DNA of 64,000 nucleotides from Novosphingobium kaempferiae (lineage in GTDB: Bacteria > Pseudomonadota > Alphaproteobacteria > Sphingomonadales > Sphingomonadaceae): positions 1,488,001 through 1,552,000 of the forward strand of contig NZ_CP089301.1 of assembly GCF_021227995.1 (NCBI RefSeq), in the 5' to 3' direction. Position 1 is the stretch's first letter, and each line of letters begins with the position of its first letter. Both the position numbers and the translations under genes were made by a program. Positions 1-8,452 of this stretch are shown here, piece after piece. The notes under the pieces were generated by a model. It was given only the letters and a program-made list of their open reading frames with translations, was not told the DNA's origin and ran no database searches.

Positions 1-174
1 TTCCGCCGCGCGCGGATCGGCAGCGCTGACCATACCCGCATCGAAGAGGCTGGGCTCCGTCGTTGCGACAGCGGCAGCAGTCGGCGGCGACGCGGGCAGC
101 GTCGCGCAACCGGACAGGATGAAGGACAGGGGGGCGAGCGAGGCGGCGAGCCTCAGGAGCGACTTTCCGGACAT
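1..174 (-). CDS. ggt: Gamma-glutamyltransferase family lipoprotein, N-terminal part
   Basis: Only the first 58 codons lie in the window. The protein begins with a lipoprotein signal: basic start, hydrophobic stretch, then the lipobox LSGC at about residues 21-24. After a Pro/Ala-rich linker comes the motif MVSAADPRAAE, which matches the start of the mature large subunit of gamma-glutamyltranspeptidases (release of glutamate from glutathione and other gamma-glutamyl compounds in the periplasm). The autoprocessing Thr and the active site lie outside the window, so the function rests on this short motif. It starts 11 bp after the pyrD stop on the same strand and may be cotranscribed with it. Confidence 0.6.
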   Translation of the reverse strand, partial: MSGKSLLRLAASLAPLSFILSGCATLPASPPTAAAVATTEPSLFDAGMVSAADPRAAE

Positions 175-185
175 TGCGGAAAGGC

Positions 186-1232
186 TTATTCGCTTCCAAC
201 CGCCTCCGCAATCGATGCGAAGCCATCGCGGCGCATCAGTTCGAGCAGCCCCTTGTTGATGGCCTTGGCGATGCCCGGCCCTTCGTAGACCATCGCGCTG
301 TAAAGCTGGACGAGGCTCGCCCCCGCACGGATGCGCGCCCAGGCGTCCGCCGCATTGGCGATGCCGCCGACCCCGACCAGCGGCACCGCACCGCCGGTCG
401 CCTTGCGGAAATCACGCAGGCGCTGCTGCGCAAGGTCGCGCAGGGGTGCGCCGGAAAGGCCGCCGGTCTCGCCTTTGTGCGCCGAAGCCAGCGGCGGGCG
501 CGAGATCGTGGTGTTGGAGACGATCAGCGCGCCCAGCCCCTTGTCGATTGCGATCCGCGCGATGGCGTCGATGTCCGCCGGTTCGAGATCGGGCGCGACC
601 TTGAGAAACACCGGCGGGCGTCGTCCCGTACCACACGCCGCGTCACGCGCCTCGATCACCGCGTCGAGCAGGCCGGTCAGCGCCGATTCGTCCTGAAGGG
701 CGCGCAGACCCGGCGTGTTCGGGCTGGAGATGTTGACGGCAAGGTAGCTTGCGAGAGGCGCCATCAGCTTCGCCATGATCGCATAGTCGTTGACGCGGTC
801 GGTCGAATCCTTGTTCGCGCCGATGTTGATGCCGACGAGGCCGGGCCGCGATACGCGCGCTTCCAGCCGGTCGACCGCCGCCTGCGCGCCGCCGTTGTTG
901 AAACCCATGCGGTTGATGACCGCGCGGTCCTCGACCAGCCGGAACAGGCGCGGCTGCGGGTTGCCCGCCTGCGGCAGCGGGGTGATCGAGCCGACTTCGG
1001 CGAAGCCGAAGCCCTGTCCCAGCAGCGCGTCGGGCACTTCGCCGTCCTTGTCGAAGCCCGCGGCCATGCCGACCGGGTTGGGGAACGCGATGCCCGCCAC
1101 TTCGGCGGCAAGCGCCGGATCGGAACGCGGCGCACGGCCGGTTCCGCCCAACTTCAATGCCTTGAGCGCAAGGCCATGGGCCTTCTCGGCCTCGATTCGG
1201 AAAAGGGCGGGTCGGATCAGGGAATAGAGCAC
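186..1232 (-). CDS. pyrD: Dihydroorotate dehydrogenase (quinone), class 2
   Basis: Flavoenzyme of pyrimidine synthesis that oxidises dihydroorotate to orotate and passes electrons to quinone at the inner membrane. The 348 aa length and the N-terminal helical extension (residues 1-40, starting MLYSLIRPALF) are those of the membrane-associated class 2 enzymes. FMN and substrate motifs are visible: NPVGMAAGFDKDGE near residues 52-65, NRMGFNNGGA near 107-116, and NISSPNTPGLR near 167-177 with the catalytic serine. VGVGGI near the C-terminus is the phosphate-binding turn. The gene reads away from the suf region, with a non-coding stretch of about 450 bp upstream. Confidence 0.97.
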   Translation of the reverse strand: MLYSLIRPALFRIEAEKAHGLALKALKLGGTGRAPRSDPALAAEVAGIAFPNPVGMAAGFDKDGEVPDALLGQGFGFAEVGSITPLPQAGNPQPRLFRLVEDRAVINRMGFNNGGAQAAVDRLEARVSRPGLVGINIGANKDSTDRVNDYAIMAKLMAPLASYLAVNISSPNTPGLRALQDESALTGLLDAVIEARDAACGTGRRPPVFLKVAPDLEPADIDAIARIAIDKGLGALIVSNTTISRPPLASAHKGETGGLSGAPLRDLAQQRLRDFRKATGGAVPLVGVGGIANAADAWARIRAGASLVQLYSAMVYEGPGIAKAINKGLLELMRRDGFASIAEAVGSE

Positions 1233-1352
1233 GCAGGCCGCATAACGCCCCAGGGAGTGTTGCTCAAACGCTTCTTGTTGCTGCGGTGCGAGATGAAAAA
1301 GACCGTTAGCCGTGGGGGAACGCCGGTTCCACCTGCGAACGTGTCGCGTTTA

Positions 1353-1477
1353 TACAATAAATCGCCCGGACCGGAGCATACACGACTCATGCGACCCGAA
1401 GGGCTCGTAGCGGGATGCGCTCGAGTTCTTTATCACCTACGGCGGTTCTCGATTGCGATCGGGAACCGCCTTTTTTC
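1353..1477 (+). ncRNA. Candidate small RNA between pyrD and the suf operon
   Basis: No gene on either strand explains the strong terminator at 1441-1476, yet a promoter-like -10 (TACAAT, 1353-1358, 5 of 6 to consensus) lies about 90 bp upstream. A transcript from about 1365 to 1476 would be about 110 nt and end in the hairpin and U-run. There is no convincing ORF with a ribosome site inside. The -35 is poor. Alternatively this is a leftover terminator of a lost gene. Both promoter and RNA are inference; only the terminator is clear. Confidence 0.35.
1441..1476 (+). terminator. Rho-independent terminator, unassigned
   Basis: Perfect 8-bp stem GGCGGTTC/GAACCGCC (1441-1448 and 1463-1470) with a 14-nt loop, followed by six T on the + strand (1471-1476). 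It points rightward, but no + strand gene precedes it. Confidence 0.85.
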
Positions 1478-1514
1478 ATGGGCTTCGCCATATAGGCTCC
1501 CACAGCCCCGCTAA

Positions 1515-1543
1515 TACGCAAGCCTTTTTCCTTATCTTGCGTA
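1515..1543. promoter_or_regulatory. Inverted repeat upstream of the suf operon
   Basis: TACGCAAG (1515-1522) and its exact reverse complement CTTGCGTA (1536-1543) are separated by 13 bp, about 140 bp before the Rrf2 regulator start. The right half and its flank (TATCTTGCGTAAC, 1533-1545) are identical to 13 bp of the padR promoter at 46473-46485. It could be an operator; no binding protein can be named. Confidence 0.35.
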
Positions 1544-1682
1544 ACTTTTGCGACGAGCTATGGCGCGCGAGCGATCAGCGGAATTGCGTGCGAAACCCCC
1601 ATTGAATCTGTGGGCGCGCTGCACTAGGTGCAAATCCGAAAGAATTGGTCCGATTTAAGCACAGGATTCGGAAAAGCCCGCA

Positions 1683-2123
1683 ATGCGCCTGTCGAGCATG
1701 ACAGATTACGCCGTCGTCATCATGTCCGCTGCAGCGCGGCATTGTGGGACGTGCTCGCTCATCGAGCAGGCCGGCGGCAAGCGTGCGCGTATTTCCGCCG
1801 CCCAGCTCGCCGAGGAAACCGGCCTGCCCGCTCCCACCGTGCAGAAGCTGGTGAGCAAGCTGTCGGCGGCAGGCCTCATGCGCTCATCGCGCGGGGTCGG
1901 CGGCGGCCTGCGCCTCGCCCGTCCCCCGGCGACGATTTCGCTTGCGGATATCGTCGAGGCGGTCGAAGGGCCGATCGCGCTGACCGCCTGCATCGACCGC
2001 GTGAAGAGCGACTGCACGCTGGAGTCCTGCTGCAACGTCAAAGGCCACTGGCCGCAAGTCAATGCGGCCGTGCGCGGAGCGCTCGCCCAGGTGGCGCTGA
2101 CCCAGCTCGTCGAGGAAGTTTGA
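1683..2123 (+). CDS. Rrf2-family SUF operon regulator
   Basis: Winged-helix Rrf2 regulator of 146 aa and first gene of the suf operon. The HTH is at about residues 33-80 ([20 protein letters not shown] and the following wing). A Cys cluster at residues 103, 111, 116 and 117 fits a labile Fe-S cluster as in the IscR/SufR-like regulators placed directly before sufB. It probably senses cluster status and controls its own operon. The start [11 protein letters not shown] is typical of the family. The stop is followed after one base by the sufB ATG, so translation is likely coupled. A CGGR/IscR-type subclass cannot be decided from sequence alone. Confidence 0.9.
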   Translation: MRLSSMTDYAVVIMSAAARHCGTCSLIEQAGGKRARISAAQLAEETGLPAPTVQKLVSKLSAAGLMRSSRGVGGGLRLARPPATISLADIVEAVEGPIALTACIDRVKSDCTLESCCNVKGHWPQVNAAVRGALAQVALTQLVEEV

Positions 2124-2124
2124 G

Positions 2125-3618
<1,494 letters not shown>

Positions 3619-3642
3619 TGCGCGACCTCTCGACCCTCCCGC

Positions 3643-3776
3643 GTCACCCTGAACTTGCTTCAGGGTCCATCGGGCAGTCTGGACCGAAGCGTCGTTTCAC
3701 CAGCCGCCCGATGGATTTACCGTCCCAAGGCACGGCGCAGGCGGCAAAATTGACCCTGAAACAAGTTCAGGGTGAC
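3643..3776. repeat. Palindromic repeat pair (CACCCTGAACTTG type)
   Basis: GTCACCCTGAACTTGCTTC at 3643 onward is repeated in inverse orientation at 3753-3776, giving a long hairpin with inner matching arms (CCATCGGGC and GCCCGATGG). This is one of the palindromic intergenic element types common in sphingomonads. It sits inside the suf operon between sufB and the DUF559 gene and could stabilise the sufB end of the transcript. Confidence 0.75.
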
Positions 3777-3808
3777 GAAGAAAAACAGAAGATACGAAGG
3801 ACCACACC

Positions 3809-4303
3809 ATGACCGCCGCCCGCAAGACCCTTGGCGTAAGCCTCGCGGCAAGCGCTCCGAAGGCAGATGCCAAGGCCAGCTTCGCCGTTACCGGCAAGCG
3901 CCTCGAAACGCTCAAGGAGCGTGCCAAGGACCAGCGCCGCAACCCCACCGAAGCGCAGAAGGCGCTGTGGGCGGAACTGTCGGGTTCGAAGCTGGGCGGC
4001 GTCAAATTCTCGCGTCAGTCGGTGGTCGGATCGTCGATCGTCGATTTTGCCTGCCCTTCGCGCTGGATCGTGGTCCAGCTCAGCGCCGAGGATTCCAATC
4101 CCGACGTCAACGAACTGCAGGACCGCAAGCTGACCGAAGTCGGCATCCGCGTGCTGCGCTTCTCAGAAGAGGAAGTGCTCGGCAACGTCGATACCGTGGT
4201 CCGCGAAATCAACACCGAACTCAACGTGCCCTTCGACAAGCGCTCCGCGCGCCGGAAGGCCGGCTCGCGTCCCGTCGGGACGTTCGTGAGCGACGAAGGA
4301 TAA
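3809..4303 (+). CDS. DUF559-family protein in the suf operon, degenerate nuclease fold
   Basis: 164 aa. After a 35-residue N-terminal extension comes a DUF559 (Vsr-like PD-(D/E)XK) domain: RRNPTEAQKALWAEL (about 42-56), GGVKFSRQSVVGSSIVDFAC (about 62-81), and LTEVGIRVLRFSEEEVLGNV near 110-129. The family normally has an E-L-D-G-x-x-H element after the VDF strand; here it reads VVQLSAEDSN, so the acidic pair and the His appear replaced. The fold is kept but nuclease activity is doubtful. The gene lies between sufB and sufC with RBS GAAGGA before the ATG, and sufC follows after 3 bp. A role in Fe-S assembly is inferred only from position. Confidence 0.8.
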   Translation: MTAARKTLGVSLAASAPKADAKASFAVTGKRLETLKERAKDQRRNPTEAQKALWAELSGSKLGGVKFSRQSVVGSSIVDFACPSRWIVVQLSAEDSNPDVNELQDRKLTEVGIRVLRFSEEEVLGNVDTVVREINTELNVPFDKRSARRKAGSRPVGTFVSDEG

Positions 4304-4306
4304 GAC

Positions 4307-5059
4307 ATGCTCAAGATCGAAAACCTGACCGCGAACGTCGCCGACAAGCCGATCCTCAAGGGCCTGTCGCTCACCATCAATCCGGGCGAGATCCACGCGA
4401 TCATGGGGCCGAACGGAGCGGGCAAGTCGACGCTGGGCTATACGCTCGGCGGCCGTCCGGGCTATGAAGTGACCGGCGGCTCGGTCGATTTCGACGGGAC
4501 CGACCTGCTCGAACTCGAACCGCACGAGCGGGCCGCCGCCGGCCTGTTCCTGGGCTTCCAGTACCCGGTCGAGATCCCCGGCGTCTCCTTCGTCCAGTTC
4601 CTGCGCGAGGCGGCCAACGCCCAGCGCAAGGGACGCGGCGAGGAACCGCTTTCGGGCGGCGAATTCCTCAAGCTCGCCAAGGAAAAGGCGGGGCTGCTGC
4701 GCATGGACATGGACATGCTCAAGCGCCCGGTGAACGTCGGCTTCTCGGGCGGCGAGAAAAAGCGCGCCGAGATGGTGCAGATGGGCATCCTCAACCCCAA
4801 GCTGGCGATCCTCGACGAGACCGACTCCGGCCTCGACATCGACGCGCTGCGTATCTGCGGCGAAGGCATCAACGCGATCATGCGCGCGCCCGACAAGGCC
4901 GTGCTGCTCATCACCCACTATCAGCGCCTGCTGGACTACGTGAAGCCGGACTTCGTCCACGTCCTCGCCGCCGGGCGCATCGTCAAGTCGGGCGGGCCCG
5001 ACCTCGCGCTGCGGCTTGAGGAAGAGGGCTACGAGGCGGTGGTGCAGGAAGCGGCATGA
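4307..5059 (+). CDS. sufC: Fe-S assembly ATPase SufC
   Basis: ABC-type ATPase of the SufBCD complex, which drives structural changes during cluster formation; it is soluble and not a transporter. The 250 aa length is typical. Walker A is GPNGAGKST (residues 34-42), the signature region reads GFSGGEKKRAEM (about 146-157), and Walker B with its downstream residues is LAILDETDSGLDIDA (about 166-180). The stop overlaps the sufD ATG (ATGA), so the two are translationally coupled. Confidence 0.98.
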   Translation: MLKIENLTANVADKPILKGLSLTINPGEIHAIMGPNGAGKSTLGYTLGGRPGYEVTGGSVDFDGTDLLELEPHERAAAGLFLGFQYPVEIPGVSFVQFLREAANAQRKGRGEEPLSGGEFLKLAKEKAGLLRMDMDMLKRPVNVGFSGGEKKRAEMVQMGILNPKLAILDETDSGLDIDALRICGEGINAIMRAPDKAVLLITHYQRLLDYVKPDFVHVLAAGRIVKSGGPDLALRLEEEGYEAVVQEAA

Positions 5060-5793
5060 CCGTCGAACTCGCCCTCCCCACCCGCAGGGACGAAGACTTC
5101 CGCTACTCCGACATCGCGGCGCTGAGCACTGTCTGGCCGATCGTGACCGAGGAGATCACGGTCGCGGACGGTGCGGAAGATGCGCTCCAGATCGTCGAGA
5201 CCGGCGCCGAAGCCGTTGCCCGCCACATCGCCGTCACGCTGGGCAAGGGCGCGAAGTTCGACCTGCGCGTGCTGACCGCTGGACCTGCCTATGGCCGCAT
5301 CGCCATCGACGTGCGACTGGCCGAGGGCGCGGACTTCACGCTGGGCGCAGCACAGCTGGCGACGGGCGAGGAGACGCTGGAGATCGTCACCGAAGTCACC
5401 CACGCGGGGCTCAATGCCACGTCCGAGCAGATCGTCCGCACGGTGCTGGCGGGCAAGTCGGTCGGCACCTACCTTGGCCGCATCGCGGTGGAGCGCGGCG
5501 CCGACGGGACCGATGCCGAGCAGTCGGTGCGCGCCATGCTGCTGGAGCGCACTGCGACCGCCAATGCGCGCCCGGAGCTGGAAATCTACGCCGACGACGT
5601 CAAGGCCGCGCACGGCTGCGCGGTGGGCGAACTCGATGCGCAGGGCCTGTTCTATCTCATGAGCCGCGGCCTCACGCCGCCGCAGGCCAAGCGCCTGATG
5701 CTGCAGGCCTTCATCGCCGAAGCCTTCACCGGCGCGGAGGGAGAAGAGGAACTCAGCGCGGCGGCCATCGCCCGTCTGGAGGCGATCCTGTGA
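5056..5793 (+). CDS. sufD: Fe-S assembly protein SufD
   Basis: SufB paralogue that completes the SufBC2D scaffold. At 245 aa it is shorter than the enterobacterial SufD of over 400 aa, but the C-terminal signature HGCAVGELDAQGLFYLMSRG (about residues 190-209), used for SufB/SufC contacts, is intact. The short form appears common in sphingomonads (from memory, not checked). It overlaps sufC by 4 bp at the start and sufS by 4 bp at the end (GTGA). Confidence 0.93.
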   Translation: MTVELALPTRRDEDFRYSDIAALSTVWPIVTEEITVADGAEDALQIVETGAEAVARHIAVTLGKGAKFDLRVLTAGPAYGRIAIDVRLAEGADFTLGAAQLATGEETLEIVTEVTHAGLNATSEQIVRTVLAGKSVGTYLGRIAVERGADGTDAEQSVRAMLLERTATANARPELEIYADDVKAAHGCAVGELDAQGLFYLMSRGLTPPQAKRLMLQAFIAEAFTGAEGEEELSAAAIARLEAIL

Positions 5794-6989
5794 CGCTGGA
5801 CACCGCTGAACTCGCGCTCAAGAGCCAGTTCCCCGGCCTTTCCGGCGACTGGCACTACCTCGACACCGCCGCCACGGCCCAGAAGCCGCAAGCGGTGATC
5901 GACGCCACCGTCGCGGCCATGGGCGAGAAGTACGCGACCGTGCATCGCGGCGTCTACGCCCGCTCGGCCGACATGACGCTGGCGTTCGAGGCGGCCCGCC
6001 GCCGCGTCGCGCAGTTCATGAATGCCGAGGAGGACGAGATCGTCTTCACGCGGGGTGCGACCGAATCGATCAACCTCGTCGCGCAGAGCTGGGCCGCAGC
6101 CAACCTCAAACCCGGCGACCGCATCCTGCTCTCGACGCTGGAGCACCACTCCAACATCGTGCCCTGGCAGCTGCTGCGCAACGGCGTCGAGATCGACGTC
6201 TGCCCGCTGACCGCCGACGGCGCCATCGACCTCGAAGCCGCCGAGCGCATCCTGACCCCGGCGCACAAGCTGGTGTCCCTCGCCCATGTCTCCAACGTGC
6301 TGGGCTCGGTGCTCCACGTGGAACATGCAGCCAGGCTGGCCCACGCGGTCGGCGCCAAGCTGCTGATCGACGGCTGCCAGGCCGCCCCGCGCCTCGCACT
6401 CGACGTGAAGGCGTTCGACTGCGACTTCTACGCCTTCTCCGCGCACAAGCTCTACGGCCCGACCGGGATCGGCGTGCTCTGGGCGCGCAAGGAGATCCTC
6501 GATGGCATGCAGCCTTGGCAGGGTGGCGGCTCGATGATCGACAAGGTCACATTCGAGAAGACGACCTACGCCCCCGCGCCGCAGCGCTTCGAGGCGGGGA
6601 CGCCCAACATCGTCGAGGCCATCGGCATGGCGGCGGCGATGGACTGGCTCTCCGACATCGGCCTCGCCCGCGCCGAAAAGCACGAGCGCGACCTTGCCAC
6701 GCTGCTGCGCACCGAACTGCGCAAGCGCAACGACGTGACGCTGTTCGGGCCGGACGATTCGCTCGGCATCGTCAGTTTCGCGCTCGACGGGGTTCACCCG
6801 CACGATCTCGGCACCATATTGGATGAGGAAGGCGTGGCGATCCGCGCCGGACACCACTGCGCGCAGCCGCTGATGGAGCACCTCGGCGTTCCCGCCACGG
6901 CCCGCGCCAGCTTCGGCCTCTACAGCGACGAAGCAGATATCGATGCGCTCCTGAAAGGGATCGAGCGCACCAGGAGAATTTTCGGATGA
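5790..6989 (+). CDS. sufS: Cysteine desulfurase SufS
   Basis: PLP enzyme that takes sulfur from cysteine and supplies it as persulfide to the scaffold. The chosen start is the GTG overlapping the sufD stop (GTGA), which gives 399 aa, the usual length; the open frame continues upstream but only as a shadow of sufD. The PLP lysine lies in FSAHKLYGPTG (about residues 215-225) and the persulfide cysteine in RAGHHCAQP (about 352-360). No sufE is seen in the operon; the DUF59 and A-type genes that follow take the downstream places. A parS-like 16-mer lies inside the gene. Confidence 0.97.
   Translation: MTLDTAELALKSQFPGLSGDWHYLDTAATAQKPQAVIDATVAAMGEKYATVHRGVYARSADMTLAFEAARRRVAQFMNAEEDEIVFTRGATESINLVAQSWAAANLKPGDRILLSTLEHHSNIVPWQLLRNGVEIDVCPLTADGAIDLEAAERILTPAHKLVSLAHVSNVLGSVLHVEHAARLAHAVGAKLLIDGCQAAPRLALDVKAFDCDFYAFSAHKLYGPTGIGVLWARKEILDGMQPWQGGGSMIDKVTFEKTTYAPAPQRFEAGTPNIVEAIGMAAAMDWLSDIGLARAEKHERDLATLLRTELRKRNDVTLFGPDDSLGIVSFALDGVHPHDLGTILDEEGVAIRAGHHCAQPLMEHLGVPATARASFGLYSDEADIDALLKGIERTRRIFG
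6310..6325. other. parS-like site, one mismatch
   Basis: TGCTCCACGTGGAACA differs at one base (position 3, T to C) from the perfect palindrome TGTTCCACGTGGAACA found near parAB. It is inside sufS, about 47 kb from parAB, and may be bound weakly by ParB or be a chance match. Confidence 0.4.
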
Positions 6990-7465
6990 GTGACGACGCC
7001 CCCTCCTCTGGCCCCAGCTTCACCGTCGAGGAAGTCGACGCAGCGCCGCCCGCGCCCCGTGCGCGCGTGGACGATGCGACGCCCCCGGTCGAGCGCAAGC
7101 GAGACTACCTCGACGGGTTCCTCGCCGAAAAGCCGCAAGGCATCGACCCTTCGGCACCCGGCGGCGACATCTACGAGGGTGTGATTCATGCACTCAAGGA
7201 GATCTTCGACCCCGAGATCCCGGTGAACATCTACGATCTCGGCCTGATCTACGGCGTCGACGTCTCGCCCGAGGCTTCGGTGGCGGTGACGATGACGCTC
7301 ACCACGCCGCACTGCCCGGTGGCCGAATCAATGCCCGGCGAAGTCGAGCTGCGCGTCTCGTCCGTGCCGGGCGTGCGCGACTGCGAAGTTAACCTCGTCT
7401 GGGATCCGCCATGGGACATGGCCAAGATGTCCGACGAGGCGAAGCTGGAACTGGGAATGCTGTGA
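6986..7465 (+). CDS. sufT: SUF system protein SufT (DUF59/MIP18 family)
   Basis: 159 aa with a disordered acidic N-terminus of about 55 residues, then a DUF59 domain (IYEGVIHALKEIFDPEIPVN at about 65-84, then IYDLGLIYGVDV). The family acts in Fe-S cluster maturation or delivery. The conserved cysteine is seen in TTPHCPVAESMPGE near residue 112. ATGA overlap with sufS and GTGA overlap with the next gene place it firmly in the operon. The PaaD paralogue is excluded by the suf context and the shorter C-terminus. Confidence 0.93.
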   Translation: MSDDAPSSGPSFTVEEVDAAPPAPRARVDDATPPVERKRDYLDGFLAEKPQGIDPSAPGGDIYEGVIHALKEIFDPEIPVNIYDLGLIYGVDVSPEASVAVTMTLTTPHCPVAESMPGEVELRVSSVPGVRDCEVNLVWDPPWDMAKMSDEAKLELGML

Positions 7466-7965
7466 GCGATACGGCCGTCCTTGATATCACGGTCGCGAAG
7501 GCCGACTTCGCCGATCCCGCCGACGCGGCGGCGATCGTGGCGATGCTCGACGTCTACGCCTGCGATCCGATGGGCGGCGCCACCCCGCTGTCGGACGACG
7601 TGCGCGAGCGGCTGGTACCGGCTCTGGCCGAAGTGCCGGGAGCCTTCGTGCTGCTCGCCCGCATCGATGGCGAAGCCGTGGGCATCGCCAACTGCTTCAC
7701 CGGGTTCTCGACCTTCGCGGCACGCCCGCTGGTCAACATCCACGACATGGCCGTCGCCCCCGCGCATCGCGGCAAGGGCGTCGCCCGCGCCCTGTTCGCC
7801 GCGATCGAGGCCGAGGCCCGCGCCATCGGCGCCTGCAAGGTCACGCTCGAAGTGCTGAGCGGCAACCACCGCGCCAAGGAACTCTACGCGTCGCTGGGCT
7901 ACGGCGACTTCCAGCTCGACCCCGAGGCCGGACACGCGCTGTTCTGGCAGAAGAGGCTGACATGA
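7462..7965 (+). CDS. GNAT-family N-acetyltransferase in the suf operon
   Basis: 167 aa from the GTG that overlaps the sufT stop. The acetyl-CoA motif A is clear: IHDMAVAPAHRGKGVARALF at about residues 93-112, followed by VTLEVLSGNHRAKELYASLGY (about 127-147), the motif B region. Substrate unknown; the domain is of the general small-molecule or protein acetyltransferase type. It sits between sufT and sufA with overlaps on both sides, so it is transcribed with Fe-S assembly genes, which may be functional or just a frozen arrangement. An upstream in-frame ATG at 7411 lies within sufT and has no good RBS. Confidence 0.9.
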   Translation: MSDTAVLDITVAKADFADPADAAAIVAMLDVYACDPMGGATPLSDDVRERLVPALAEVPGAFVLLARIDGEAVGIANCFTGFSTFAARPLVNIHDMAVAPAHRGKGVARALFAAIEAEARAIGACKVTLEVLSGNHRAKELYASLGYGDFQLDPEAGHALFWQKRLT

Positions 7966-8324
7966 CCGACACCACGACCAAGCCCCGCGTCCGTCCCGCC
8001 GCCGTCACCCTGACGGCCAATGCGGAGGCGCGCATCGCGAACCTGATGAGCCAGGCCCCCGAAGGCGCCATCGGCGTCAAGCTCTCGACGCCCCGTCGCG
8101 GCTGCTCCGGCCTCGCCTATTCGGTCGACTACGTGACCGAGGAAGCGAAGTTCGACGAGAAGATAGAGACCCCCGGCGGCCTGTTCTACATCGACGGCGC
8201 ATCGGTGCTGTACCTCGTCGGCAGCACGATGGACTGGGTGGAAGACGACTTCACCGCCGGCTTCGTGTTCAACAACCCCAACGCCAAGGGCGCCTGCGGG
8301 TGCGGGGAAAGCTTCACGGTCTGA
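7962..8324 (+). CDS. sufA: A-type Fe-S carrier SufA/IscA
   Basis: 120 aa HesB-like protein that carries Fe-S clusters from the SUF scaffold to target enzymes. The three ligand cysteines are present: one in STPRRGCSGLAY (about residue 46) and the CGCGESF pair at the C-terminus. The ATG overlaps the GNAT stop (ATGA). It is the last gene of the operon and is followed by a palindromic repeat pair rather than a classical terminator. ErpA-type naming is possible; the suf context favours SufA. Confidence 0.95.
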   Translation: MTDTTTKPRVRPAAVTLTANAEARIANLMSQAPEGAIGVKLSTPRRGCSGLAYSVDYVTEEAKFDEKIETPGGLFYIDGASVLYLVGSTMDWVEDDFTAGFVFNNPNAKGACGCGESFTV

Positions 8325-8332
8325 ACCTGTTG

Positions 8333-8444
8333 TCGTCCCGGACTTGATCCGGGACCGCTGGCCGTGAACGGCCTACGTCACATTGAAGCGCGCGATAGCG
8401 CCCGCCTAAAGACCATCACCGGTCCCGGATCAAGTCCGGGACGA
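8333..8444. repeat. Palindromic repeat pair (CGTCCCGGACTTGATCC type)
   Basis: The 24-bp arm starting TCGTCCCGGACTTGATCC (8333-8356) recurs as its perfect reverse complement at 8421-8444. The unit fills the gap between the converging sufA and the serine hydrolase gene and could end transcription from both sides. Confidence 0.8.
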
Positions 8445-8452
8445 CGTAGGCC

